A stretch of 64,000 nt of DNA, from the NCBI RefSeq assembly GCF_904067045.1, contig NZ_CAJFDC010000036.1, forward strand, positions 451,001 to 515,000, written 5' to 3'. Below are positions 42,229 to 51,079 of the stretch, piece by piece (position 1 is the first letter of the stretch; the number at the start of each line of letters is the position of its first letter). The notes beneath the pieces are model-generated. The model saw nothing but the letters and a program-made list of their open reading frames with translations, ran no database searches and was not told the DNA's origin. Both the position numbers and the translations under genes were made by a program. Origin of the DNA: Pseudomonas sp. FEN (lineage in GTDB: Bacteria; Pseudomonadota; Gammaproteobacteria; Pseudomonadales; Pseudomonadaceae).

Positions 42229-43047
42229 TTACTGACCGAGTTGCTCGGCCATTTCGGCCGAACGATGGGCGGCGGCGCCGAGCGCCTTTTCTACCAGGGC
42301 TTCGAAGCCGCCGGCCTGGAACGCCTTGATCGCCGCTTCCGTGGTACCGGCGGGCGAAGTGACGCGACGGCGCAGCTCGGCGGCGTCGACGTCGCTGGAG
42401 ACCGCCATGTGGGCGGCGCCCAGGGCCGTCTGCAAGGTCAGCTGCGCCGCGGTTGCACGGGGCAGGCCGAGCTTTTCGCCGGCAGCGGTCATGGCTTCGA
42501 TCAACAGGAAGAAGTACGCCGGGCCGCTGCCGGAAACAGCCGTGACCGCGTCCAGTTGCCGCTCCTCGTCCAGCCAGAGGGCAAGGCCCACGGCCGATAA
42601 CAGTTCCTCGGCCTGCTCGCGCTGCGCGGCGGATACCCGTTCGGTGGCGAACAGGCCGCTGACGCCCTGGCGCAATAGCGCCGGGGTATTGGGCATGCAC
42701 CGCACGATCGGCTGGGCCCCGAGCCACTGGCCCAGGCTGGCGCAGGTGATCCCGGCGGCAATCGACACCACCAGCTGATTCGCCGCCAGGCTCGGGCGCA
42801 AGGCCTCGCAGACGGCTTTCATGGCTTGCGGCTTGACCGCCAGGACCACCACGTCGGCGCCCTGGATCGCTTCGGCATTGTCGGCGAACACTTCGATGGC
42901 GTGTTCGGCGTGGACCCGCGCGCGGGTTTCTTCGCCCGGATCGCTGGCGCGGATCCGCGCCGCTTCCAGGCCCTTGGCCCGCAGGCCGCCGATCAGGCTG
43001 GCGGCCATGTTGCCTGCGCCGATAAAGGCAATACGTGTCTTGCTCAT
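42229..43047 (-). CDS. proC: Pyrroline-5-carboxylate reductase
   Basis: Last step of proline synthesis, NAD(P)H-dependent reduction of P5C. The 272-residue protein has the nucleotide motif IAFIGAGNMAASLIGGL at residues 6-22, the VVLAVKPQAM block, and the C-terminal signature with AVSGSGPAYFFLLIEAM and SPAGTTEAAIKAF. Co-transcribed with yggS and yggT. Confidence 0.96.
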   Translation of the reverse strand: MSKTRIAFIGAGNMAASLIGGLRAKGLEAARIRASDPGEETRARVHAEHAIEVFADNAEAIQGADVVVLAVKPQAMKAVCEALRPSLAANQLVVSIAAGITCASLGQWLGAQPIVRCMPNTPALLRQGVSGLFATERVSAAQREQAEELLSAVGLALWLDEERQLDAVTAVSGSGPAYFFLLIEAMTAAGEKLGLPRATAAQLTLQTALGAAHMAVSSDVDAAELRRRVTSPAGTTEAAIKAFQAGGFEALVEKALGAAAHRSAEMAEQLGQ

Positions 43048-43080
43048 GTCGGATCCTTCAAATCAGTGTGTAGGGCCATC

Positions 43081-43767
43081 TCAGGCCTGGCCGTAATCGC
43101 GGGCGCCAAACAGCGCGGTACCGATCCGCACCCAGGTGGCGCCCTGGGCAATGGCCGATTCCAGGTCGTGGCTCATGCCCATGGACAAAGTATCGAGCGG
43201 CAGATTGAGGCTGTCTTGCAAGGTACGGACGGCGGCAAAGGCCGCGTCCTGGGCGGCACGATCTTCCGTCGGCTCGGGAATGGCCATCAATCCGCGCAAT
43301 TTTAGGTTCGGCAGGCCGGCGATGGCGGTGGCCAGGGCGGGCAGGTCGGCGGGGGCGCAGCCGGACTTGCTGGCCTCGCCACTGACATTGACCTGGATGC
43401 AGATGTTCAGCGGCGGCAGGTTGGCCGGGCGTTGCTCGGACAGGCGTTGGGCGATTTTCAGGCGATCCACGGAGTGTACCCAGTCGAAGTGCTCGGCGAT
43501 GGCGCGAGTCTTGTTCGATTGAATGGGGCCGATGAAGTGCCAGCACAAGGGCAGGTCGGTCAGTTCCGCCTGTTTGCCCAGGGCTTCCTGCAGATAATTT
43601 TCGCCGAAGTCCCGCAGGCCCGCGGCATGGGCTTCGCGCACGGCGGCGGCGGGCTTGGTCTTGCTCACGGCGAGCAAGCCGATGTCGGCGCTGTCGCGGC
43701 CGGCGGCCTGGGCGGCGGACGCAATGCGGGCTGCAACGGCGGTGATGTTGTCTGCTATCGTGGTCAT
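43081..43767 (-). CDS. yggS: Pyridoxal-phosphate homeostasis protein YggS
   Basis: A 228-residue single-domain PLP-binding TIM barrel (the PLPBP family) that buffers PLP and amino-acid pools. The Schiff-base lysine is in LLAVSKTKPA near residue 36, followed by FGENYLQEA and WHFIGPIQSNK, with LSMGMSHDLESAI and VRIGTALFG at the end. Start at 43767 (MTTIADNI). Divergent from pilT; 56 bp between them must hold both promoters. Confidence 0.95.
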   Translation of the reverse strand: MTTIADNITAVAARIASAAQAAGRDSADIGLLAVSKTKPAAAVREAHAAGLRDFGENYLQEALGKQAELTDLPLCWHFIGPIQSNKTRAIAEHFDWVHSVDRLKIAQRLSEQRPANLPPLNICIQVNVSGEASKSGCAPADLPALATAIAGLPNLKLRGLMAIPEPTEDRAAQDAAFAAVRTLQDSLNLPLDTLSMGMSHDLESAIAQGATWVRIGTALFGARDYGQA

Positions 43768-43823
43768 TAAAATTCGCCAGCAGGTCAAAAGTCTGCGGCA
43801 TTCTACCTGTATTGGGGAGCCTC

Positions 43824-44858
43824 ATGGATATCACCGAGCTGCTGGCCTTTAGCGCCAAACAGGGCGCGTCGGACTTGCACCTCTCGGCGGGCCTGCCGCC
43901 GATGATCCGAGTCGACGGCGATGTGCGGCGGATCAACCTGCCAGCGCTGGACCACAAGCAGGTCCACGACCTGATCTACGACATCATGAACGACCGCCAG
44001 CGCAAGGACTACGAGGAGTTTCTGGAAACCGATTTCTCCTTCGAAGTGCCGGGCGTTGCGCGGTTCCGGGTCAATGCCTTCAACCACAATCGCGGTTCGG
44101 GCGCGGTATTCCGGACCATTCCCTCGAAAGTCCTGACCATGAGCGACCTGGGCATGGGCGAGGTGTTCCGCAAGATCACCGAGGTGCCGCGCGGACTGGT
44201 GCTGGTGACCGGGCCGACCGGCTCGGGCAAGTCGACCACCCTGGCGGCGATGATCGACCACCTGAACAATAACCGGCATCACCATATCCTGACCATCGAG
44301 GACCCGATCGAATTCGTTCACGAATCGAAGAAGTGCCTGGTCAACCAGCGGGAAGTGCACCGCGACACCCAGAGTTTCTCCGCCGCCCTGCGTTCGGCCT
44401 TGCGCGAAGACCCGGACGTGATCCTGGTGGGCGAGATGCGTGACCTGGAAACCATTCGCCTGGCCCTCACCGCGGCCGAGACCGGTCACCTGGTGTTCGG
44501 CACGCTGCACACCACCTCGGCGGCCAAGACCATCGACCGGGTGGTGGACGTATTTCCGGCGCAAGAGAAGTCCATGGTCCGCTCGATGCTTTCGGAGTCG
44601 TTGCAGGCGGTGATTTCCCAGAGTCTGCTGAAAAAGGTCGGCGGCGGGCGCATCGCGGCCCACGAGATCATGCTCGGCACGCCGGCGATCCGTAACCTGA
44701 TCCGCGAAGACAAGGTGGCGCAGATGTACTCCTCGATCCAGACCGGCGGCTCGCTGGGCATGCAGACCCTCGACATGTGTCTCAAGGACCTGCTGAGCAA
44801 GGGGCTGATCACCCGGGATAACGCCCGGGAAAAGGCCAAGATTCCGGACAACTTCTAA
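43824..44858 (+). CDS. pilT: Type IV pilus retraction ATPase PilT
   Basis: Hexameric motor that depolymerises type IV pili to drive twitching. The 344-residue protein shows Walker A GPTGSGKST near residue 130, the Asp box TIEDPIEFVH, Walker B DPDVILVGEMRD, the His box GHLVFGTLHTTSAAKTIDR, and the C-terminal AIRNLIRED motif required for retraction. GGGGAG precedes the ATG at 43824. pilU follows. Confidence 0.97.
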   Translation: MDITELLAFSAKQGASDLHLSAGLPPMIRVDGDVRRINLPALDHKQVHDLIYDIMNDRQRKDYEEFLETDFSFEVPGVARFRVNAFNHNRGSGAVFRTIPSKVLTMSDLGMGEVFRKITEVPRGLVLVTGPTGSGKSTTLAAMIDHLNNNRHHHILTIEDPIEFVHESKKCLVNQREVHRDTQSFSAALRSALREDPDVILVGEMRDLETIRLALTAAETGHLVFGTLHTTSAAKTIDRVVDVFPAQEKSMVRSMLSESLQAVISQSLLKKVGGGRIAAHEIMLGTPAIRNLIREDKVAQMYSSIQTGGSLGMQTLDMCLKDLLSKGLITRDNAREKAKIPDNF

Positions 44859-44922
44859 CACGGACCCCACAAGCTTCTACGCTGTCACACAGGTGTATGC
44901 CTGATTCGACGCGGAGAAGCTC

Positions 44923-46029
44923 ATGGAGTTCGAGAAACTGCTGCGCCTGATGGTGGAGAAGGGCGGGTCCGACCTGTTTATCACCCCGGGCCTGCCGCCT
45001 TCGCTGAAGGTCAATGGCCAGATCCTGCCGGTGAATCACACCCCGTTGACCCAGGAGCAGGTCCAGGACGCGGTGTTCGGGCTGATGAACGAGCGCCAGA
45101 AACTGGATTTCAGCCATCTGCACGAATGCAATTTTGCCATCCAGCCCAAGGGCATCGGCCGCTTCCGGGTCAGCGCCTTCTACCAGCGCAGCCAGCCGGG
45201 CATGGTGTTGCGGCGTATCGAAACGTTGATTCCCGCGCTGGCGGAACTGAAACTGCCGCCGTTCATCGAGCAATTGGCGTTGCTCAAGCGCGGCTTGGTG
45301 ATGGTTGTCGGGGCAACCGGGACCGGCAAGTCGACTACCCTGGCGGCGATGATCGGCCACCGCAACCAGCAGGGTAGCGGTCATATCGTCACGGTTGAGG
45401 ACCCCATCGAGTTTGTCCACGAACACCACAATTGCATCATTACCCAGCGAGAAGTGGGGATCGACACCGACTCCTACGAGGTTGCGCTGAAAAACACCCT
45501 GCGCCAGGCTCCGGACCTGATCATGATTGGCGAAGTACGCACCCGGGAAACCATGGGGCACGCCCTGGCTTTCGCGGAAACCGGTCACCTGTGTCTGGCG
45601 ACCCTGCACGCGCCGAATGCCGACCAGGCGCTGGAGCGGATCATCAACTTCTTTCCCGTGGATCGCCATCCGCAGATCTGGATAGAGCTGTCCCTCAACC
45701 TGCGGGCGATTGTCGCCCAGCAATTGATTCCGAGCCGTGATGGCAAGGGGCGGCGGGTGGTGGTGGAAGTGTTGCTGAATACGCCGTTGATGGCCGATCT
45801 GATTCGCAAGGGTGAAATCAAGGAGCTCAAATCGTTGATGAAGCGCTCGACCGAGCAGGGGATGCAGACCTTGGACCAGGCGTTGTATGTGTTGTATCAG
45901 GAGGGGGCGATCAGCTACCGCGATGCGCTGGCATATGCCGACTCGGCCAATGACTTGCGGCTGATGATCAAGCTGGAGAAGGGCGCGAGTAGCGAGGGGG
46001 CGGACAGCTTGAGCCTGGGGCCGGCCTAG
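44923..46029 (+). CDS. pilU: Type IV pilus motor accessory ATPase PilU
   Basis: A 368-residue PilT paralogue that supports retraction under load. Walker A GATGTGKST near residue 130, VEDPIEFVHEHHNCII, DLIMIGEVRTRETM and GHLCLATLHAPNADQALER are visible. The PilT AIRNLIR motif is replaced by LMADLIRKGE, as expected for PilU. Co-directional with pilT, 64 bp apart. Confidence 0.96.
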   Translation: MEFEKLLRLMVEKGGSDLFITPGLPPSLKVNGQILPVNHTPLTQEQVQDAVFGLMNERQKLDFSHLHECNFAIQPKGIGRFRVSAFYQRSQPGMVLRRIETLIPALAELKLPPFIEQLALLKRGLVMVVGATGTGKSTTLAAMIGHRNQQGSGHIVTVEDPIEFVHEHHNCIITQREVGIDTDSYEVALKNTLRQAPDLIMIGEVRTRETMGHALAFAETGHLCLATLHAPNADQALERIINFFPVDRHPQIWIELSLNLRAIVAQQLIPSRDGKGRRVVVEVLLNTPLMADLIRKGEIKELKSLMKRSTEQGMQTLDQALYVLYQEGAISYRDALAYADSANDLRLMIKLEKGASSEGADSLSLGPA

Positions 46030-46049
46030 GAGTCTTTTGGTCGCGGTCC

Positions 46050-46201
46050 TGGCCTCTTCGCGGGCAAGCTCCGCTCCCACACTAGATTCGAGTCGTGCCT
46101 GAGTCTTGTGTACGACTGACAACCTGTGGGAGCCGGCTGGATCCAGACTCTGAGATTGACTCGGTGATTGTGGGAGCGGAGCTTGCCCGCGAAGAGGCCC
46201 T
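46050..46201. repeat. Paired REP element (GTGGGAGCGGAGC family)
   Basis: The outer arms are long and nearly perfect: GGCCTCTTCGCGGGCAAGCT then CCGCTCCCAC on the left, and GTGGGAGCGG then AGCTTGCCCGCGAAGAGGCC on the right, about 30 bp each. An additional partial copy (CTGTGGGAGCCGGCTGG) lies inside at 46124. It separates the convergent pilU and the C40 peptidase gene. Confidence 0.88.
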
Positions 46202-46241
46202 CGAGAGCGCCCAAAGCTTCACGGGCGCACTACCAATCCGA

Positions 46242-46892
46242 TCAGCGCTGCACAACCCGCATATGATTCTGCTCTTTTGGAATCACCCGCTTGGCAATCA
46301 CGTAGTGGCTATCCCAATACGGCTTCTTCAGCGTGTCGATGCTCACCGACTTGCCACGACGCGGCGCATGGATAAAGCGGTCGTTGCCCAGGTAGATGGC
46401 TACATGGTTGACCTTGCGGCTCTTGAGGGTGAAGAACAGCAGGTCGCCAGGCTTGAGGTCCTTGCGCGCGACTTTCTGCCCGTGGCCGGCGGCCATGGCA
46501 TTGGAGGTGCGTGGCAGATCACTGGCGGCTACGCCGTTGAAGGCATACTTGACCAGGCCGCTGCAATCAAAGCCCTTGCTCGGGCTGCTGCCACCCCAGC
46601 GATAGGGTGTGCCCAATGCGTTCACCGCACGGCTGAGCACCGCGCTGCTTTGCTTGGCGTTTGGCGCCGCCGGATTGATCGCAACGACAGTATGATGGGC
46701 TTTGCCGTGGCTGCTGTGCTTGCCAGGGCGCTTGACCACAGGTGCGTTCAAATCGGTAGCATGGGCAACGGAAACCGGTGATTTGGCGGTGTGACCGTTG
46801 ACGGAAGGAAGACGTTGCTCACGGTTGGTGGCGTGGGCGGCCAGTGGCATTAATAGGCAAATGGTTAGCCATGTCTTGAAAAATGGTCGCAT
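46242..46892 (-). CDS. NlpC/P60 (C40) cell-wall peptidase
   Basis: A 216-residue exported endopeptidase. A signal peptide (TWLTICLLMPLAAHA) and a basic, low-complexity linker rich in His/Lys/Ser precede the C40 domain (about residues 80-200). The catalytic Cys is in FDCSGLVKYAF, the His in VNHVAIYLG and the third residue in RFIHAP. It would cut cross-linked peptides in peptidoglycan. It stands alone and is divergent from the TM2 gene. Confidence 0.9.
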   Translation of the reverse strand: MRPFFKTWLTICLLMPLAAHATNREQRLPSVNGHTAKSPVSVAHATDLNAPVVKRPGKHSSHGKAHHTVVAINPAAPNAKQSSAVLSRAVNALGTPYRWGGSSPSKGFDCSGLVKYAFNGVAASDLPRTSNAMAAGHGQKVARKDLKPGDLLFFTLKSRKVNHVAIYLGNDRFIHAPRRGKSVSIDTLKKPYWDSHYVIAKRVIPKEQNHMRVVQR

Positions 46893-47144
46893 TAGGCAAG
46901 GCTCTAAATAGGTAATCGCGCAACTTTATAACAGCTTTTTGCTCACTTCTGGGCCCGTTTGTCGAATCAATACAGGGGGTTAAATGCGCGGGCGGCTGCG
47001 AAAAGCGACCCATGGGTCACGTGAGAGTCAGGCCCCACAAGGCTTTCAGCGATTTCTGGCAAGGGTTTGTTACATGTTTTGAGACAGTAAAAAAGTCACA
47101 CGAAATTACGAAATATTTATCTATCGAGCTCGGAGAGGGCCTTG

Positions 47145-47564
47145 ATGAACACCTATCGACAAGACGGCACACCGGTTAATACTCACAACGTTTTACTCGG
47201 GTATTTGCTGTGGATTTTTGGTTTTACCGGCTCGCACCGCTTCTATTACGGCAAGCCGATTACCGGGACGATCTGGTTTTTTACCTTCGGGGTGTTCGGT
47301 ATCGGCTGGTTGATCGACGTGTTCCTGATTCCGAGCATGGATCGGGAGGCGGACCTGCGTTTCACCGCGGGTCCGCTGGACTATAACGTCGCCTGGTTGC
47401 TGCTGACGTTCCTGGGGCTGCTCGGTGTGCACCGGATGTACATGGGCAAGTGGCTGACCGGGCTGCTTTACCTGGTGACGGGCGGGTTGCTGGGGTTGGG
47501 CGTGCTGTATGACTTCTGGACGCTGAATGACCAGGTGTCGCTGAGGAACAGCGGGCGGGGCTGA
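47145..47564 (+). CDS. TM2 domain protein with two tandem repeats
   Basis: A 139-residue membrane protein made of two TM2-like units: NVLLGYLLWIFGFTGSHRFY at about residues 14-33 with a following helix, and VAWLLLTFLGLLGVHRMYMG near 85-104. Each has the G-x-HR-(F/M)Y motif and a GxGxxxD-type end (FGIGWLIDVF, LGLGVLYDFW). I use the ATG at 47145; a TTG one codon earlier is less likely. Function unknown. Confidence 0.85.
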   Translation: MNTYRQDGTPVNTHNVLLGYLLWIFGFTGSHRFYYGKPITGTIWFFTFGVFGIGWLIDVFLIPSMDREADLRFTAGPLDYNVAWLLLTFLGLLGVHRMYMGKWLTGLLYLVTGGLLGLGVLYDFWTLNDQVSLRNSGRG

Positions 47565-47592
47565 ATCAGAAAGTTTGAAGTCGAGCGCGGTC

Positions 47593-47742
47593 CTGTGGCG
47601 AGCGGGCTTGTCGGAACGCCGCACCGCCGCGCTGGGTCGCGAAGCGGCCCTGAAACCAGAAAACTCGGTACATCAGGTTGACCGAGGTGATCGGTTTTAC
47701 GACTGCTTCGCAGCCGAACGCAGGCAAGCCCGCTCGCCACAG
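47593..47742. repeat. Paired REP element (GTGGCGAG family, one arm diverged)
   Basis: Left copy CTGTGGCGAGCGGGCTTGTC and right copy GGCAAGCCCGCTCGCCACAG, inverted, with inner arms GGGTCGCGAAGCGGCCC and GACTGCTTCGCAGCCGAACG. It lies between the convergent TM2 and pyrC' genes. Confidence 0.82.
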
Positions 47743-47779
47743 TTATAGCCTATAGCCATCCCACAATTACTGGTGGGGA

Positions 47780-49051
47780 TCAGGCCTGGTGCGTGATCCG
47801 CCCATCCATCAGCGTATAACGCACGCTTCCCGGCAACGCATGGCCGATGAACGGGCAGTTCTCGCCCTTGGACAACCAGTGCTCACCGGCCACGGTCGAG
47901 GTGCTCGGATCGAACAGCACCAGGTCCGCCGCCGCGCCCACCGCCAGCTTGCCCGCCGGCAGGCGCAAGGCCTCGGCGGGACCGGCGCTGAGGCGCTTGA
48001 GCAGGGTCGGCAGGTCCAGCAGGCCATCTTCCACCAGGGTCAAGGCCAGCGGCAGCAACAGCTCGACGCTGCTGATACCCGGCTCGGTCTCGCCGAACGG
48101 CGCCAGCTTGGCATCCCGTTCATGGGGTTGATGGTGGCTGGAGATGGCCGTGACCACCCCGGATTTCACCGCCGCGCGCAAACCCTCGCGGTCGGCGCGG
48201 GTGCGCAGCGGCGGTTGCACATGATAAAGACTGGAGAAGTCGATCAGCGCTTCGTCGGTCAGGATCAACTGGTACAGGGCCACATCGGCGGTCACCGGCA
48301 GGCCACGGGCCTGGGCCTGGGCGATCAGGGCCACGCCGCGGGCGCTGGTCAGTTGGCTGAAGTGCGCGCGCACGCCACTCTGTTCCACCAGCAGCAGGTC
48401 GCGGGCCAGGGCCACGGTCTCGGCGGTTTCTGGAATCCCCGGCAAGCCGAGGAAACTGGCGGTGGCGCCTTCATGGGCCAGGCCGCCGTAGGCCAGGTCA
48501 TGGTCCTGGGAGTGGAAAATCACCGTCAGGTCGAAGGTCGCGGCATATTCCAGCGCCCGGCACAGGGTGCGGGTGTTGCGGAAACTCTCCAGGCCGTTGC
48601 CGAACGCCACGCAACCGGCATCGCGCAAGGCTACCAGTTCGGCCAATTGCTCGCCTTCCAGGCCTTTGCTCAGGGCGCCGATGGGGAACACCTTGGTGTT
48701 GCCGGCTTCGCGGGCGCGGTCGAGGATCAGTTCGGCCACCGCCGAGGTGTCCAGCACCGGTTTGGTCCGCGGTGGGCAGCACAGGCTGGTGACGCCGCCG
48801 GCCGCCGCCGCGCGGGTTTCGCTGGCGATGTTGCCCTTGCGGCTGTAGCCCGGTTCGCGCAGGGAGACGTTCAGGTCCACCAGCCCGGGGGCGGCCACCA
48901 GGCCCTTGGCGTCGATGACTTCAATCGCGGCGAAATCCGCCGGGGCGGTGCCAATGGCAAGCAGTTTGCCGGCCTCGAGGTGCAGATCGGTCACTTGATC
49001 CAGGCCGCTGCTCGGATCAACGACGCGGGCGCCGAGTATGCTGAGTTTCAC
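47780..49051 (-). CDS. pyrC: Dihydroorotase-like non-catalytic ATCase subunit PyrC'
   Basis: A 423-residue amidohydrolase-fold protein. Active dihydroorotases have a metal-binding DxHxHLREPG; here that site reads DLNVSLREPG near residues 60-69, so both histidines are absent and the protein cannot be a normal dihydroorotase. In pseudomonads such a pseudo-enzyme (PyrC' or PyrX) is needed to assemble the dodecameric aspartate transcarbamoylase with PyrB. Its start overlaps the pyrB stop by 4 bp, fitting a shared complex. A true dihydroorotase gene should be elsewhere in the genome. Confidence 0.92.
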   Translation of the reverse strand: MKLSILGARVVDPSSGLDQVTDLHLEAGKLLAIGTAPADFAAIEVIDAKGLVAAPGLVDLNVSLREPGYSRKGNIASETRAAAAGGVTSLCCPPRTKPVLDTSAVAELILDRAREAGNTKVFPIGALSKGLEGEQLAELVALRDAGCVAFGNGLESFRNTRTLCRALEYAATFDLTVIFHSQDHDLAYGGLAHEGATASFLGLPGIPETAETVALARDLLLVEQSGVRAHFSQLTSARGVALIAQAQARGLPVTADVALYQLILTDEALIDFSSLYHVQPPLRTRADREGLRAAVKSGVVTAISSHHQPHERDAKLAPFGETEPGISSVELLLPLALTLVEDGLLDLPTLLKRLSAGPAEALRLPAGKLAVGAAADLVLFDPSTSTVAGEHWLSKGENCPFIGHALPGSVRYTLMDGRITHQA

Positions 49052-50052
49052 TGGGCCTTCTCCTGATCGAATTGGCGCTGGGCGGTCTGCCCGCTCATGG
49101 CCATGGACAGCACGGCCATGCGTACGGCGATGCCGTAGGTGACTTGGTTGAGGATGACCGAATGGGGACCGTCGGCCACCGCCGATTCGATCTCCACGCC
49201 ACGGTTGATCGGGCCCGGATGCATGACAATGGCATCCGGTTTGGCACCCGCCAGGCGCGCGGTGGTCAGGCCGAACAGGCGGTAGAATTCGCCTTCGCTG
49301 GGCAGCAGGCCGCCGGTCATGCGTTCACGCTGCAGGCGCAGCATGATCACCACGTCGACGTCCTTCAGGCCCGCGGCCAGGTCGGTGTAGACCTTCACCC
49401 CGTATTGTTCGACGCCGACCGGCAGCAAGGTCTTCGGCGCGATCACGCGGATGTCCGGGCAGCCGAGGGTCTTGAGCGCGAGCATGTTCGAACGCGCCAC
49501 CCGCGAGTGCAGGATGTCGCCGACGATGGCCACCGAAAGATTTTCGAAACTGCCCTTGTGCCGACGGATGGTCAGCATGTCGAGCATGCCCTGGGTCGGG
49601 TGCGCGTGGCGGCCATCGCCGCCGTTGATGATCGCCACCTGCGGGCAGACGTGTTCGGCGATGAAGTGCGCGGCGCCGGAGTCGCCGTGGCGCACGACGA
49701 ACATGTCGGCGGCCATCGCCTCGAGGTTGCGCAGGGTATCGAGCAGGGTTTCACCCTTGCTCGCCGAGGAGGTGGACACGTTCAGCGTGATCACATCCGC
49801 CGATAGCCGCTGGGCGGCCATTTCGAAGGTGGTGCGGGTGCGGGTGGAGTTCTCGAAGAACACATTGCACACGGTCTTGCCGCGTAACAATGGGACTTTC
49901 TTCACCGCCCGGGCGCCGACTTCGAGAAAGGAGTCGGCGGTGTCGAGGATTTCGGTCAACAGCTCGCGGCGCAGGCCGTCGAGCGACAGGAAATGGCGTA
50001 GCTGGCCCTGATCGTTGAGCTGCAGCGGGCGCTTGGCGTCTAGAGGCGTCAT
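49048..50052 (-). CDS. pyrB: Aspartate carbamoyltransferase catalytic subunit
   Basis: Commits carbamoyl phosphate and aspartate to pyrimidine synthesis. The 334-residue protein shows FFENSTRTRTTFEMAAQRL (carbamoyl-phosphate site) near residue 65, VRHGDSGAAHF, NGGDGRHAHPTQGMLD, and MHPGPINRGVE near the end. The N-terminal extension compared with E. coli PyrB is normal for the class that binds the PyrC'-type partner. Between pyrR and pyrC'. Confidence 0.96.
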   Translation of the reverse strand: MTPLDAKRPLQLNDQGQLRHFLSLDGLRRELLTEILDTADSFLEVGARAVKKVPLLRGKTVCNVFFENSTRTRTTFEMAAQRLSADVITLNVSTSSASKGETLLDTLRNLEAMAADMFVVRHGDSGAAHFIAEHVCPQVAIINGGDGRHAHPTQGMLDMLTIRRHKGSFENLSVAIVGDILHSRVARSNMLALKTLGCPDIRVIAPKTLLPVGVEQYGVKVYTDLAAGLKDVDVVIMLRLQRERMTGGLLPSEGEFYRLFGLTTARLAGAKPDAIVMHPGPINRGVEIESAVADGPHSVILNQVTYGIAVRMAVLSMAMSGQTAQRQFDQEKAQ

Positions 50053-50065
50053 CGCAAAGGACTCT

Positions 50066-50572
50066 TTAAAGGGCGAGGTCTTGAAGTTCGAGTTGGAGCG
50101 GCGCGGGGCCGGACAATTTTACCCGTTCCGTGGGCGCCAGCGACAGTGTTGCGCCGACCACATCGGGACGGATCGGCAATTCGGCGGCATCGAGGTCCAG
50201 CAGGCTGACCAGCGTCACGCTGGCCGGGCGGCCGTAGTCGAACAGTTCATTGAGGGCGGCGCGGATGGTTCGGCCGCTCATCAACACGTCGTCGATCAGC
50301 ACCAGGTGCTGGCCTTCGATCTCGAACGGCAGCTCGGACGGGCGCACTTGCGGGTGCAGGCCACTCTGGCTGAAGTCGTCGCGGTAGAAGGACACATCCA
50401 GGATACCGAGGGGGGCCGCGTTGCCAAGGGCCTTGAGCAGCGCCTGGGCGACCCATACGCCGCCGGTACGGATGCCAATGAAGCGCGGCTCGGCAATGCC
50501 GCGTTTGCTCAGGTAGGCGGTGAGATCGACGGCCATCTGGCTGATCAGGTCGGCGGGATTGGGCAGGCTCAT
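50066..50572 (-). CDS. pyrR: PyrR bifunctional pyrimidine regulator / uracil phosphoribosyltransferase
   Basis: A 168-residue phosphoribosyltransferase-fold protein that regulates pyrimidine genes in pseudomonads together with a transcription factor. The PRPP-binding loop is LVLIDDVLMSGRTIRAALNEL near residue 90, with IGIRTGGVWVAQAL and SFYRDDFSQ before it. I chose the ATG at 50572 (MSLPNPADLI) over 50605. It heads pyrR-pyrB-pyrC'. Confidence 0.95.
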   Translation of the reverse strand: MSLPNPADLISQMAVDLTAYLSKRGIAEPRFIGIRTGGVWVAQALLKALGNAAPLGILDVSFYRDDFSQSGLHPQVRPSELPFEIEGQHLVLIDDVLMSGRTIRAALNELFDYGRPASVTLVSLLDLDAAELPIRPDVVGATLSLAPTERVKLSGPAPLQLELQDLAL

Positions 50573-50638
50573 GGTTGCTCCTTCAAGGGCCCTTGCGGGA
50601 ATCAAGACGAGGGTGAATCGTTCGGGCCTCGCCAGTGT

Positions 50639-51079
50639 TCAGGATTCGGCGGGCGTCGGGTGTTCTTCGATCCAGCTTTGCAGTAGCAGCTTGGCGGCGA
50701 TGGCGTCCACCGGGTTGTCGCGATAGGTCCCTTTCTGACCGCCACGGGCCATGCGTTCGCCCTTGGCTTCGAAGGTGGTCAGGCGCTCGTCCTGGGTGAA
50801 GAACGGCAGGTTGTAGCGGCCGTTGAGCCGGCGGGCGAATTTCTCCGCCCGGGCGCACATGTCGCTGGGGCTGCCGTCCATGTTCAGCGGCAGGCCGACC
50901 ACTACGGCGTCGGGCTGCCACTCCTTGATCAGGGCTTCGACCTGGTTCCAGTCGGGAATACCGTTCTGCGCCTTCAGGGTGCACAGCTCGCGGGCTTGCC
51001 CGGTGATCATCTGGCCGACGGCGACGCCGATCTGTTTGGTGCCGTAGTCGAAACCCAGCAGCAGGCGAATGGCGGCCAT
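50639..51079 (-). CDS. ruvX: Holliday junction resolvase-like protein RuvX/YqgF
   Basis: A 146-residue RNase H-fold protein, proposed to act in 16S rRNA 5'-end processing. The fold signature LLGFDYGTKQIGVAVG lies at residues 7-22, VVVGLPLNMDGSPSDM near 59-74, and DERLTTFEA at 97-105. The start at 51079 shares one base with the yqgE stop (TGATG). Confidence 0.95.
   Translation of the reverse strand: MAAIRLLLGFDYGTKQIGVAVGQMITGQARELCTLKAQNGIPDWNQVEALIKEWQPDAVVVGLPLNMDGSPSDMCARAEKFARRLNGRYNLPFFTQDERLTTFEAKGERMARGGQKGTYRDNPVDAIAAKLLLQSWIEEHPTPAES

Noticed and set aside
2368..47742. Spaced repeats that might suggest a CRISPR array
   Set aside because: The repeats are inverted pairs scattered singly between operons, not direct repeats with regular spacers, and no cas gene is present. 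They are REP doublets.
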